Assembly (NCBI RefSeq): GCF_036898095.1
Contig: NC_090746.1
Span: 58,565,922-58,629,921, forward strand
Length of the DNA stretch: 64,000 nt
Direction of reading: 5' to 3'
Source: Palaemon carinicauda
Taxonomy: Eukaryota; Arthropoda; Malacostraca; Decapoda; Palaemonidae
Shown here: positions 1 to 13,315 of the stretch, one piece after another
How the letters are laid out: every line of letters begins with the position of its first letter
Position numbering within the stretch: position 1 is the first letter of the stretch
The notes under the pieces: model-generated
The model's input: only the letters and a program-made list of their open reading frames with translations
What the model was told of the DNA's origin: nothing
Database searches by the model: none
Made by a program: the position numbers and the translations under genes

Positions 1-1311
1 ACGAATGTGCTTTTGCTATGCAAAGTTGACAGCCAAATACCATTTGAATCTTCATCCAGTATCAATAAAAGCTGTCTTTTCCATGCATAGATAACTGCCA
101 AATACCAACAAACGCTGTCCTTAACATCAATCAAAGAGTTATGTGCATAGATATAAGTCAAGCACTAATTAAAGTTGCCTTTACCATTTAAAGATGGAGG
201 GGCAAAGACCAATCTAATCTATGAGCAATATAACAATTTGATGCAAAGACAGCAGACGAACTTAAGTTTGAGAACCGTTTGTCATGCAACAATTAGAGGG
301 AAAAACCAGCTAACGTAATGGAAAAGAACCAGTTGAAGTTGATTATGCCAGGTAAAATAATATGCAAATGCAAATCATTGATACGTTTGCAATACAAAGG
401 CTAATCAAAGTTACCTTAACTTGGATATCCAAAGATGTCGGAAAAATACCAAAAAACCAACTTACCGTGTTACAAAGGCCTTGTTTCTTTGAGGACGCCA
501 ACGGGACACTTCTTTTAGATTAAGCGCCTTGGGTGATTAATCAGATGACAGGGAACCAGAATCAAACCTTAGATTCAGATCTGTAGAATATCAAAAAAGA
601 TTGGTGAGAAATACAACGTGGAAAAATTTAAGAATACGCCGACATCTCAAAGGTTTTGATTTTAAGAGTCAATCATCGTTGTCATAAATATTTGCAAATG
701 GATCTTTACTTTCGAGCCTACATTTATCCATTTTATATCGTTTATTTCCCCGCTACAGGAATGCACCTGGCATGAAGGTTACCCTTGAATGTGTTTTGGG
801 ATAAGAAAATAGGGGCAAAATGAAGTACGGAGTAGATGATGATGATTAAGGATATTTGACTGTAGAGATTGAGAAATCTTTGATAACTTTTGGTTGCTGA
901 GAAAACTGAAAATTAATGATATGGCAAAATGTTATTTGATTTATTGTAATGTAGAAAGATAAATGAAGAATGTTGGAAGAATGAATACGTATGAGCATTT
1001 TAGAATTGATGAAGTGAATCACAAAATAGGTAGAGCAAGGAAGGTAGCCTGGTCACTGTAAAAGCGGTTTGGTTAGAAGTAAGAGATAGTATTATGAACA
1101 ATTAATGAGCTTTGATCGGAGTGAAATGTGAATTTTAAACTCTTAATTGAGAGAGAATATGAAGGAGAAGTTTCAAAATTGTGTAATAAGTACTAAGATG
1201 GTGACATGAGTAGAGGGTAGTGATATGGCAAAAAAATAAAGCAAAGGAGAATAATCAGATAAAAAGGATATTGCAATAGTGTTGATACTCAGGGTGATGG
1301 AAAAACAAGGG
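1..1311. other. Unassigned AT-rich flank
   Basis: I see no coding frame, RNA gene or recognisable repeat in this AT-rich stretch. The short open frames have no domain-like composition. It is probably intergenic or intronic DNA to the left of DIRS copy A. Confidence 0.5.
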
Positions 1312-1342
1312 ATATATATATATATATATATATATAGATATA

Positions 1343-1396
<54 letters not shown>

Positions 1397-1402
1397 TTAT
1401 AT
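1312..1402. repeat. (AT)n microsatellite at left edge of DIRS-A
   Basis: A nearly pure AT dinucleotide run with a few interruptions, ending exactly where the A terminus begins. A second AT run starts at the other end of A (11143), so A appears to have inserted into one AT tract. Confidence 0.95.
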
Positions 1403-1445
1403 AACGGATTTTGAGCAAAGCGAAAAATCTATTTTTGGGTGAGGT

Positions 1446-1739
1446 AGCCATGTCGTTCTGATGGAAGTTCCTTCATAGTAGCTTCCTAGGTACTTAGGGT
1501 ATCCAGAATTCTAACTCCTGGCACGAATATCCCTGGCTTTTGCCTTATGGGATATTGCATAATATCAGAGGACGTATTCTTGACACGCCACATAGCTATC
1601 TACATCCCTAATAGCGTTTACGCTTCGAGAGGGGAAATTGGCAAGAATTGTAGGTGGGCCGTTATTAAGGCAACGCTCCCACACGTACTATAGTTGGGCG
1701 CCAGTATGACGTCACGTCCCGGCGCCATCTTGTCATCCT
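1446..1739. repeat. DIRS-A inverted terminal repeat, 3' side
   Basis: Pairs in inverted orientation with 10804-11128 over about 300 bp. Shared landmarks are GGCGCCATCTTGTCAT, GAAGTTCCTTCATAG and the segment around the EcoRI-like GAATTC. A perfect CRE-type octamer TGACGTCA lies at 1707-1714 and is conserved in the other ITR at 10829-10836, which could contribute to transcription from the element end (inference). Confidence 0.85.
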
Positions 1740-1817
1740 TTGTAGCGTTAGCGAGGTGCTACAGATACAGTACGGTTGGGAGGGATTCATTCATCCTTTG
1801 TAAAAGGAGGGTGGGTC

Positions 1818-1919
1818 CATCAGGACGACATGGCTACCTCACCCAAAAATAGATTTTTTGCTTCGCTCAAAATCCGTTTTTTGGGCTCAGGCCATGTTAT
1901 CCTGATGGAAGTTTACCAA
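1818..1919. repeat. DIRS-A internal complementary region (ICR)
   Basis: The first part (about 1818-1882) is the reverse complement of the outer left end of A (1403-1465). The second part (about 1883-1919) is the reverse complement of the outer right end (11107-11143). This joined complement of both termini is the DIRS ICR, thought to template closure of the circular DNA intermediate. It also fixes both ends of the element. Confidence 0.85.
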
Positions 1920-2884
1920 AGCATTATTGTATCTGTGGATTTCCACTAGTGCCAATAACCGCGAGATAAATTTTCCTTGGTCATCTAGACCTAGAGACAC
2001 ATGGTGTTACTGTCATACACCTTTCAACTGATCATGGACTATGTCAGTGTTTCCTGCCCCCTACAGGGAAGAGTCATGGGAGACTCTAGGAAAAAAACCT
2101 GAGGATTGTAAGTTCAATGAACAATCTAGCAAACTAGTTTGTATATTAGTCTCATCATATACATGTAAAACATAGTTTGTATTCTGAAAGGAAAAAAGTA
2201 TGTATTGATTACTGACACCTCCCTTGGTCCACTTGGTGAGGCTGTAAGCAGGGTAGTCAGATTTTCATTCATGTAGGAAATTTGTACAGTCAGTAAAGCA
2301 ATTAGACATAAAATCAGTCATTACCAGGAACTGATACTTGATACAATAACACATAATTGTGAGGTTGTTCGCTTAGAACAGATATAGTATATGTTCAGAA
2401 TATTTTCAAAATAATAGGATAATAAGTGCTCTGACACATTTATTTATAAAGCATGTTTAGAATTTGTAGGGCGAATTGAGACACAAAATTCAAATATATG
2501 TTTATTGCTAAACAATAGATAGCAAGGATACGGTTCATTTTATAATACAATATAAAATTAAAGAAAAGTTTTTGGAAATATTATGTAAAGCATAATAAAA
2601 CAGTAATAACAAAAATAACTGTTTCATCTGAAAAAGAAACGTGAAGCCACTATAAAGGAAATATCGTAATATTTCATTATTCCTCATCTGTCGTTACAGT
2701 TCATCAACACTTGCGTAGTTATACACATGGCACATATGTATGTCTTCTATGCTTCTTTCACCTTATACTTAGAACAGTTCGTAGTGTCACTACTTAGACA
2801 CTTCACTAAACATGTCACTCTGTAGGAGGAAACCATGTACACCCTTCACTAAAGTCCCAATTAGTGCACTGTTCTTTGCAGAAT
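1920..2884. other. DIRS-A 3' non-coding region
   Basis: AT-rich sequence between the recombinase stop and the ICR. I see no gene or distinct repeat in it; it is probably the 3' untranslated part of copy A. Confidence 0.5.
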
Positions 2885-4003
2885 TTAAGCGACAGGTTTT
2901 AGTACACTACCTGCTACCACCACATAATGCTTAATCTCTTGCACGTGTTTCACGTAGTGCTTGAAGAAAACCCTGGATGACTTCCATCCGGTATAGGAGC
3001 GAAGACTTTCAAAACTCATGTTCAGAAAAAAGTTCATAGACGAAGCAACTTTTCTCGGATCATGACCTGCGGGTGTGCTATTTGGATCCGCTCTGCAAAT
3101 GAAATAGGTGATCTTCGCCCTTAGTTGTTTCAAGGTCAATGTTAAACCTGAGGTTTCTCCTCTGAAAAGCTGTCCTCCCCCAAAGTCTGAAGTTCTACGA
3201 AGATAGGCCTTTAGGTATTCTACTGGGCATAGAGATGCATCTTCTTTCAGAGGGCAGATTCTCCAGGGATCCCACCTTTTGGTGGGCAGCTCATTCTTAG
3301 CGAGAAACACTGGGTCAGGAAAAAGGTTCAGTTCTCCGCAGTCTGTGAACTGAATGCGGCCATCATCCCTCGAAAGGGCCACTATTTTGCTAACTCCGGC
3401 TCCTGAGGCTAGTGCAAATAAGAATATCACCTTTTGAGTCAAATCCTTTAGAGAGCAATCTTCATTGTTCAAGGTAGAGGCTAGATGAAGAACCTTATCC
3501 AAGGACCAAGAAATGGGCCTCGGAGGTGCTGCGGGCCGAAGTTGAGCGCAGGCCTTAAGGATCTTGTTGAAGATTTCATTCGAGAAGTCCACCTGGAAGG
3601 CATATAGTAGGGGTCTAGTCAAGGCAGATTTACACGTAGAGATCGTGTTGGCTGCTAAACCTTGTTCATGGAGATGAATAAAGAAAGATAAACAGAAATC
3701 TGTTGAGATCTTTTTTGGTTTCTTTTCTTTGACGAAGGCAACCCATTTCTTCCACGAAGATTCGTATTGTCTTCTAGTAGATTTCGACTTGTATTCTTCT
3801 AAAATGTTGATACTGTCCTTTGAAATCCCGAACCTTTTCTTGACTGCTAAGGTGAGAAAATCATGAGATGAAGGTTCCGGGTTTTCTGTGATGAAGCGGA
3901 GACAGTCGACTTCTGCCCTTGTTGAGTCAGAACTGGATCCGACAACGGAATCAGCTTCAGTCGTAGTTCTGTTATCAGTGAGAACCATATGCTGTTGGGC
4001 CAA
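2885..4003 (-). CDS. DIRS-A tyrosine recombinase (372 aa, catalytic Arg I lost)
   Basis: The open frame encodes a YR of the DIRS type, which would integrate the circular DNA intermediate. The N-terminal core-binding half contains a motif of the kind RQYESSWKKWVAF. The catalytic half has box II as HDPRKVAS (His and Arg present) and the tyrosine box as FFKHYVKHV. Box I reads ASGAGVSK, whereas copy C has ATAKRVSE, so the first catalytic Arg is replaced by Gly. The protein is therefore predicted inactive despite an uninterrupted frame. It lies in the -1 frame relative to the RT polyprotein and overlaps its end at 3847-4003. The same frame is also open upstream (4942-4151 and 5782-5009), so the listed Met is only the first Met after the last stop. 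Confidence 0.85.
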   Translation of the reverse strand: MAQQHMVLTDNRTTTEADSVVGSSSDSTRAEVDCLRFITENPEPSSHDFLTLAVKKRFGISKDSINILEEYKSKSTRRQYESSWKKWVAFVKEKKPKKISTDFCLSFFIHLHEQGLAANTISTCKSALTRPLLYAFQVDFSNEIFNKILKACAQLRPAAPPRPISWSLDKVLHLASTLNNEDCSLKDLTQKVIFLFALASGAGVSKIVALSRDDGRIQFTDCGELNLFPDPVFLAKNELPTKRWDPWRICPLKEDASLCPVEYLKAYLRRTSDFGGGQLFRGETSGLTLTLKQLRAKITYFICRADPNSTPAGHDPRKVASSMNFFLNMSFESLRSYTGWKSSRVFFKHYVKHVQEIKHYVVVAGSVLKPVA

Positions 4004-6538
4004 TTATGAGACACTATCGCTGCTGTTTCCTGAAAGGATCTCAATTTGTTGAGGACCTTCAGCAGGAGATTGGTTGGAGGGAACAGGTAAATCCTGGACC
4101 ATCTGTTCCAATCTATGGACATCGCATCCACTGCTTCCGCTAGAGGATCCTCATACGGGGCTATGTACCTGGGTAGCTTCTTGTTGTCGCTCGTCGCGAA
4201 GAGGTCTATCTGCAGTCCTGGGACTTGGCATAAGATGAAGGAGAATTATCTTGCGTCTAGGGACCATTCTGACTCTATCGGTTTGGTCCTGGATAGAGCG
4301 TCCGCTGTCACATTGCGGAACCCTTAGAGGTGAACTGCTGATAAGTGCCATCTCTTCTTTTCTGCCAGGCGGAAGATGGCTAACATCCCTTGGTTGATTT
4401 GAGGCGATCTCGAGCTTTGTCGATTTAGGCATCTCATTATCACTTCGCTGTCTAAGACCAGCCGGATGTGGATCGAGCAGCGAAGTTTCAGTTTCTTCAG
4501 CGATAGAAAAACTGCCATGGCTTCCAGAATGTTGATGTGGAAGGTCTTGAAGAGGGAGGACCAGGTTCCTTGGACTTTCCGTTGGTGAGAGTGGCCTTTC
4601 CATCCTTCCTTCGAGACATCCGTGTGGATGGTGACTGAAGGTGGAGGCGGTTGTAGGGGTACCTTCTTCTTTAGGTACTTGGCCTCCGACCATGGCTTGA
4701 GGAGTGATCGCAGACGAGTTGGTATCGGTCTTGTTAGATCTCTTCAAGCGTTTGATGCGTATTTTCTCCAGACTCCTGATGCATCTTTTAATTGTGCTCT
4801 CAGCACTGGGTCTGTCACTGAGGCAAACTGGAGAGACCCCATAACTCTCTCTTGTTGCCGTCTTGATATCCTGTCGAATTGAAGAAGTCTCTTGACAGAT
4901 CCCGCTATCTCTCTCCTCTTCTTTGATGGAATGGAGAGGCAATGTGACTGTAAGTTACAGTGAACACCCAGCCATTGGAACTTTTGAGCTGGAGATAGTC
5001 GAGACCTTTCAAGGTTGATCTTGAATCCTAGATGTTCCAGGAACTGGATCACTTCCTTGGAGGCATGCGTGCATTCTTCTTCGGATGTTGCCCATACCAG
5101 CCAAGCGTCCGCTGTCACATTGCGGAACCCTTAGAGGTGAACTGCTGATAAGTGCCATCTCTTCTTTTCCGCCAGGCGGAAGATGGCTAACATCACTTGG
5201 TTGATTTGAGGCGATCTCGAGCTTTGTCGATTTAGGCATCTCATTATCACTTCGCTGTCTAAGACCAGCCGGATGTGGATCGAGCAGCGAAGTTTCAGTT
5301 TCTTCAGCGATAGAAAAACTGCCATGGCTTCCAGAATGTTGATGTGGAAGGTCTTGAAGAGGGAGGACCAGGTTCCTTGGACTTTCCGTTGGTGAGAGTG
5401 GCCTTTCCATCCTTCCTTCGAGACATCCGTGTGGATGGTGACTGAAGGTGGAGGCGGTTGTAGGGGTACCTTCTTCTTTAGGTACTTGGCCTCCGACCAT
5501 GGCTTGAGGAGTGATCGCAGACGAGTTGGTATCGGTCTTGTTAGATCTCTTCAAGCGTTTGATGCGTATTTTCTCCAGACTCCTGATGCATCTTTTAATT
5601 GTGCTCTCAGCACTGGGTCTGTCACTGAGGCAAACTGGAGAGACCCCATAACTCTCTCTTGTTGCCGTCTTGATATCCTGTCGGATTGAAGAAGTCTCTT
5701 GACAGATCCCGCTATCTCTCTCCTCTTCTTTGATGGAATGGAGAGGCAATGTGACTGTAAGTTCCAGTGAACACCCAGCCATTGGAACTTTTGAGCTGGA
5801 GATAGTCGAGACCTTTCAAGGTTGATCTTGAATCCTAGATGTTCCAGGAACTGGATCACTTCCTTGGAGGCATGCGTGCATTCTTCTTCGGATTTTGCCC
5901 ATACCAGCCAGTCGTCCAGGTAGACAATCACCTGAACTCCCTTTAGGCGTAGTTGACGAATGACTGAGTTCGCAAGCTTTGTGAATACCCTTGGGGCTAT
6001 GTTTAGTCCGAAGGGCATGGCTCTGAAGACGTATTGTTTCTTTTGTAGCTGGAATCCTAGGTAGGAGGAAACTTGTCGATTGATCGGGACATGCCAATAT
6101 GTGTCCGCCATGTCTATGGAGACTGTATGCTTGTTTGGGCAGTAGGGTCCTTATGTGTTGAAGAGTAAGCATCCTGAACTTGTGGTTCACTATGAACTTG
6201 TTGAGTGGTGACAAGTCCAGAATGACTCTGAGCTTTTCCGAATCCTTCTTCGGAACACAAAACAGCCTTCCTTGGAATTTGACGGACTTTGCCCTCCTTA
6301 CAACTCTCTTGTCTAAGAGTTCTTGGACATATTCTTCCAGAATGGGGGTTGAGTGTTGGAAGAATTGAGGGAAAGTTGGTGGAGTTGTGTTCCAACTCCA
6401 CCCCAGTCCGTTCTTGATTAGGCTGTGGGCCCAGGGATCGAAGGTCCAACGATCCCAGAAAAAGAGAAGTCTCCCCCCTACCGGAAGCATCTCACTTTGA
6501 GTGCTGGTTGGAGGACTTGCCTCCTTGGCCACGTCCAC
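3847..6538 (-). pseudogene. DIRS-A reverse transcriptase - RNase H - methyltransferase-like polyprotein (broken)
   Basis: The N-terminal RT part (6538 to about 6115) has FQGRLFCVPKK and LRVILDLSPLNKF. A frameshift near 6115 splits it from 6111-5551, which carries MADTYWHVPI, AMPFGLNIAPRVF and the catalytic YLDDW. RNase H follows, with acidic motifs HTDVS, ILEAMAVF, LVLDSE and finally VTADALSR near 4300. The C-terminal domain (about 4260-3847) has DLFATSDNKKLPRY and YLFPPTNLL, matching the DLFAT and YAFPPF motifs after RNase H in copy C. That domain is described in DIRS elements as methyltransferase-like. The frame is disrupted by stops and by duplication of most of RT-end/RNase H. Confidence 0.85.
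4298..5911. repeat. 807-bp tandem duplication inside DIRS-A
   Basis: 4298-5104 and 5105-5911 are near-identical copies at a constant 807-bp offset. I noticed only about half a dozen substitutions (for example GTTACAG against GTTCCAG, and GGATGTT against GGATTTT). The unit covers the end of RT after YLDD and part of RNase H. Its length is a multiple of three, so frame is kept. The junctions share a short CGTCC microhomology, which suggests replication slippage or template switching, and the low divergence suggests a fairly recent event. Confidence 0.95.
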
Positions 6539-8409
6539 CTTTGTTGCCCCTGCCTCTAGAGGGGCATCTAGAGGAACCTCGAAAGGAACCTCGAGACTTC
6601 AGCCGAAAGGTCGTGGATTGGCTTTCAAAGGCTGGGGTAAAAACAGGCGACTGTGTCGCTACTTGCTGGGGCACCAGCTGAAACGTGGTAGGTGGTTGTG
6701 TCACCTTCTGGGACACCGTGGCCACGGGTAGTTGTTGCTGTCGAGGTGGGCGAGAGGGCACTCTAGGTCGCTTGGTCTTCCTTTTGGGTTGGGGACCCTC
6801 CTCACTGGAAGACTTTCTCTTGGTCGACAAGCCCCACTTTTGGAGAAGATTCCTATTCTCCGTGGTGGCTTTGTCGACAACCTCTTTGACCGCTTCGTTT
6901 GGGAAGAAGTCTTTTCCCCAGATGTTGGAAGCTATCAGCTTCCTTGGTTCGTGCCTCACCGCAGCTGAGGCGAACACGAACTCTCTACAAGCCCGTCTGG
7001 ATTTGATAAAGTTGTACAGGTCTTTGGTGACTGTTGCCAAATGAGCTTTGGTAAAGACCATGTACATGTCTGGGGTTTCTGGAACACTTGCCATTGTCTC
7101 TAATTCAGTCTGCAGGGACATAGAGGCGGTAAGTCTTTCCTTCGTTTCCTGGTCTCTGTGCAGGAGGAAGTCCGACAACTTAGGGAGGTCTTCTCCGAAC
7201 TGACGTCCGGCAATGTCAGCCTCCAACTTCCAGAAGTTGCTATAGACATCCTTCCAGTCTGCATCATCTGATGGTAGGGCAAGGGAAAATGGCCGTAGGG
7301 CAAGGTTTCCCTACCTCGACTGCCTTTAAGGCTGCCTTGAACCATTTTTCCATAAAGGGGAAGGCACGGGAAGAAGCAGCAATGAAGGACTGGTGCTTCT
7401 TGCTGAGAGCCGGTACCTTGGAGCTAGTGAAGGCCCTCTCTTTCAAGATACTGGTGAACAAGGCTTGGGCTTTAGGGAGGTCAAGTATTATGACCTCCTT
7501 CGGCTCTGTCTCCTCTTTAGAGGGAGGTTCCATCCTCAGACGAACGTAACAATCAGGATAGGCCCCTTTGCTGGGCCAGAACTGAATGTCCTCTACTGGG
7601 ACCGTACCCAGTTTGTCGGAGAGGAAGATCTTCCCTCCTGACATAGGCATGTGTTCAGCATACCTCCAAGGGTTGTCGTCCGAGAAAGGGGGAAGGTCCT
7701 TAACGTTTAGCTTCTTCGAGCCTAAACGGCAAGTCACGAGCTGGTGCATCTCAGTCCGAAGAGAAGCTTCTTTCTTAGATGACTCCTTCTTCATGTCCTG
7801 AAACATAGACAGGAGAGATGTTAGGGTGTGACTTATTGTGTCCAATTGGAGGGCAGAGGAGGTCGACGGGACGGGCTCAGCCACCGGAGCCCATGGAACC
7901 GAAATAATTTTGGTTCCTTCATCGTCGCCCTCAGAACTCCTGTTCCTGCTCTTCTGCTAGAAGACTCCGTTCTGTCTCCTTGGAAACTACCGACGTATTG
8001 TCTTCTAGCTGGATGTCCTTCATGGCATCCAAAACTTCAGATTCTATCGGAATCTGGACGAGGGGGATCTCAGCTTGAGGTTGAGGGATAACTGCATCTC
8101 AAGATGCCTTAGGGAAAAGACAAGCTCTCATCCTTTTGTTAGGAAGGTATGGGCCAGTGGCATTCTTTTGAAAACCCCTGACCCATTTACGCAGCTTCTC
8201 TCTTGCTGCATCCCTTGACTCAGTCGACTTTTGATCATCAAAAGCCTCAGTAACCAGATTGGAACATACGTCACATACCTGGGGGTCCCAATATTTAAGA
8301 GAACCCTTCATCGTCGTGCAGCGCGCGTGGGTCCTGCACATTCCATGGCCACAGAAGTTCTTACTGCGGACCTGGCAGAAATGGTTCCCGCACTCAGGAT
8401 GCTCCTCCT
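6492..8409 (-). pseudogene. DIRS-A ORF1, Gag-like (frameshifted)
   Basis: The reading starts just after an acceptor-like CTTTACAG (minus strand, about 8409) with a Cys/His-rich start (HPECGNHFC, FCGHGMC, then CDVCSNL), plausibly zinc-binding. It continues through an acidic segment, changes frame near 7920, runs as 7884-7264 and changes frame again to 7226-6492. The last part ends in Lys/Arg- and Arg/Gly-rich sequence (RGRGNKGGRGQGGK), a basic tail also found in ORF1 of C and D and likely to bind nucleic acid. By position and composition this is the structural or nucleic-acid-binding ORF1 of a DIRS element. At least two frameshifts make it a pseudogene. Confidence 0.75.
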
Positions 8410-10803
8410 GTAAAGAAAGATAAGGCGGATGAGTATTCGGTGAATTATCTCACAGAATTCACCATACAATGTTATGTATATTTTAGCTTAGGATAGGTAA
8501 GCTAGAAAGGAAAGAGGAAAGACACCTACGTGTGTTTCATGCTCAGCAAATTGCTATGACCTCCATCAATATTGAATCTCGGGCATTCTAAGATAGAATT
8601 ATCAAAGAAGACATTTATCCTCAGGATATATGAAGGTGTAACATAAAACCGTCTTCAGGAATTCAATAATGGGGATTGAATATAGTGATCACTGAATTTT
8701 TAAAGAAAGAATCGCTTTCTTTAACAAGGGGTCTCACAATAGGCTGCCCATAAAACACCTTATAGGTTGGAAAATGTATGGGCTACTGTACAGACCGTAC
8801 AGTGGTTTATTTATTGCAGTATAATCAATATCGCAATTTTTTACTGACCACTCCACGGCCATATACTGTAGTACCTGCTGGCGCATGCCGGCATGGTAGT
8901 TCCTGGGTTTAAGGAAAAGGTGTATTGCTTTCTAGTGGTAATGGGTGGCAGACCGCCGGCAGTTGCATGCGGCCGGCAGCGGGGGGTCACCGACATTCGG
9001 CAGTCCTACCGGCAGCCGGCAGTGAGTGAGATGTCGTCAGACAAACATTCGACCGGCTGCCGGCAGTCATCATAGCTGCCGGCGGCCAGCCGGTGTGTGC
9101 CGGCCATTATTGGGTCGCCGATCGTCGGCAACCCATAACATTCGGCGGCAGTGCAACCTGCCGGCGGTCCTCAGTCCTGCCGGCGGTCCACAGTCCTGCT
9201 GGCCGCCGCCGGCTCAATGGCCGCCGGCAGCTAGGCCCAAGATACTTGTTGAGAGAGAGAGAGAGAAAGCATGGATGGGAGGGTGAAGCAAAGGCTCAGC
9301 CTTGCAGCCCTCCATCCAGAATGAGGGTTCATATGGAAAGGGGAATTACATTCGGGCTTCCATCCAACCACAACCCAGCCGGTACCAGCCGGCAGGGTTA
9401 TGGAAGGCAGACCAAGAGAGGACTGAAGAACACTCGATAGGGTAGGGGAATCTCTGCCGGCAGCCGACAGAGAACCCGAGCCAATCCCACAATCTACCCG
9501 CACTAGGGTCGAATGTAGAATGGTGGCCAAGATGTGTGAAGGCTAGGCCATCACTAAAGGACAGCAAGGGGAGGGGTGAGGGTCCTGTAGGTGAGGTAGT
9601 AGCCGGCAGGTTCTACCCCACCTAAAAAGACTCCGTTCCAGTGTAAAGATAACCCCAAGGGGCCAGGGAATTCGATTCCCTTGTCTTGGGTTAGCCTATT
9701 AGGGTGAGACGGCAGCACCCACGCCGCTGTCTTAGGTGTTAGGAACAGAGTTTAGTATTGGAGACCCTAAGCAAGAGAAGAATTCAATTCTTCAGCTTAG
9801 GTTCTGCTGGCACAGGACTGTCTGCTAGGCCGCAGGGAGGAGGCATCATATCATATAATGCCTTCAGGTGAGGCCTAGGGAGGTCTAGCCTCCTGCATCG
9901 GTAGCCTAACCTGACTTAGGAATTCAATTCACCAAGCCAGACGGCCACCGATCACAGATGAATACTCTGATGTTCTGTCCTAAACTCAAAACTGGCCTCT
10001 GCGGTTGAGGGAAGGAACAGAAACACCCTAGCCTAGATTTACCTGAATAAAATTCACGGTAAACCCGACTAGGGTTAGCCTAGGCTAACTCAGAGGGAGA
10101 GAGATTGCTCATAAATCTCCCAAGGAGATTAGTATCGTCTTAAAAAGAATAAGTGGTGTCAATCTCCACTTAATAAGATGATACAAGGGCAATCGAGGAC
10201 ATGTATGAAAGTATACTAAAGCCCCTAGGCTAGTAGCCTAGGCGCGGTGAGAATCGGTCACCGAAACTCTCTCGTATACAAACCTTGGAAGAAGAAAATT
10301 TATATGCAGTAATATCTTATATGTATAAAATATTGCCTAAGGCTTCAATAAATTATCACACTAGGAAAACTATATCATGCATGAAAGTAAATGAAGGTGC
10401 CTAGGCTAGGAAACCTAGCCTAGCACTAGTGGGGCTCGGTAAATAAATTGCCAAATCCACTGTACAATCGACATAATATAAAATTTCCTAGCTAAAATTG
10501 CTAAAATAGCTAAATTTATTGAAGCGAATATATATCGGGAATGTCGTTCTGGCTAACTAAATGGCACATGCATAAAGAACGACTGTGTTCATGACGTCAT
10601 CCGGTTAGGCAACAGCTCTTGTTACGTTAATTACGACTTTAATCGAAAAGAAAAACTGGCAAGAGCTTACATTTATACAAATTAAAGATAATACTCAACT
10701 TTCTAGAGCCAGATGAAGCTGGTAAAAGCATCATAGCAGTAAAGATAATCCAAAATAGCGAAAGGCACAGGGAAAACACCGAGCTAGGTACGCTACTTGA
10801 GAA
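8410..10803. other. DIRS-A leader region
   Basis: About 2.4 kb between ORF1 and the 5' ITR, with no convincing gene. It contains the CCGGCAG-rich block (8881-9490) and many short CCTAGGCTAGG-like words (9560-10450). Open frames here are by-products of the GC-rich repeat. Confidence 0.55.
8881..9490. repeat. CTGCCGGC / GCCGGCAG degenerate short-motif cluster
   Basis: Dozens of overlapping CCGGCAG, GCCGGC and CTGCCGG words in both orientations give an unusually GC-rich island in an AT-rich neighbourhood. Spacing is irregular, so this is an interspersed motif cluster rather than a clean tandem array. It lies in the leader of DIRS-A. Confidence 0.75.
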
Positions 10804-11128
10804 GGAATGACAAGATGGCGCCGGGACGTGACGTCATACTGGCGCCCAACTAAAGTACGTGTAGGAGCGTTGCCTTAATAATGGCCCACCTACAATTCTT
10901 GCCACTTTCCCCTCTCGAAGTGTAAACACTATTAGGGGTGTAGATAGCTATGTGGCGTGTCAAGAATACGTCCTCTGATATTATGTGATATCCCATAAAG
11001 CGAAAGCCAGGGATTTTCGCGCCAGGAGTTAGAATTCTGAATACCTTAAGTAAAATTCTCTGGGATATATCACTGTAGTTAAATATAACCTAGGAAGCTA
11101 CTATGAAGGAACTTCCATCAGGATGACA
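10804..11128. repeat. DIRS-A inverted terminal repeat, 5' side
   Basis: Inverted partner of 1446-1739. It ends at the element terminus ...GAGCCCAAA (11143), immediately followed by an AT run. The CRE-type octamer at 10829-10836 is conserved. Confidence 0.85.
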
Positions 11129-11139
11129 TGGCCTGAGCC

Positions 11140-11142
<3 letters not shown>

Positions 11143-11198
<56 letters not shown>
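11143..11198. repeat. (AT)n microsatellite
   Basis: Pure AT run between the right end of DIRS-A and the left arm of the inverted-repeat element at 11200. Confidence 0.95.

Positions 11199-12941
<1,743 letters not shown>

Positions 12942-13016
<75 letters not shown>
12942..13016. repeat. (AT)n microsatellite
   Basis: Pure AT run adjoining the right arm of the 11200-12942 element. Confidence 0.95.
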
Positions 13017-13018
<2 letters not shown>

Positions 13019-13221
13019 GACTCTTGATCTTTATTATGTAGGGGAGATTGACCAGTCATTCAAATTGTAATTTGTGTGCGGCCAATGGTAAGATGACAAG
13101 GCAGCTAGCTATCCATCCTGACGAAATATTACTGTAACTCTTGTAAATATGAAGACCAATATTGGTACTTTCCGTTATTTTCTATCCACTACTTTTCTAC
13201 TGCACTTTCCCATGGAACTTG

Positions 13222-13223
<2 letters not shown>

Positions 13224-13312
<89 letters not shown>
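13224..13312. repeat. (GA)n microsatellite
   Basis: About 44 uninterrupted GA units. Confidence 0.97.

Positions 13313-13315
<3 letters not shown>

Larger units (their letters stand above)
1403..11143 (-). mobile_element. DIRS-type retrotransposon copy A (9.7 kb, degenerate)
   Basis: All DIRS hallmarks are visible on the minus strand: ORF1 (about 8409-6492), RT/RNase H/methyltransferase-like (6538-3847), tyrosine recombinase (4003-2885), long inverted terminal repeats (1446-1739 against 10804-11128) and an internal complementary region (1818-1919). Repeats are inverted rather than direct, and there is no DDE integrase, so this is not an LTR element. The copy is dead: ORF1 and RT are frameshifted, the RT/RNase H region carries an 807-bp tandem duplication, and the recombinase has lost a catalytic Arg. 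It is the longest copy in the window because of a 2.4-kb leader and the duplication. It sits between two AT microsatellite tracts. Confidence 0.9.

Noticed and set aside
4115..7044. Plus-strand open frames opposite the DIRS-A coding region
   Set aside because: Shadows of the minus-strand ORF1 and RT; they repeat with the 807-bp duplication.
9026..9567. Several open frames on both strands in the CCGGCAG block
   Set aside because: Caused by GC-rich repeat composition; they lie in an element leader and have no domains.
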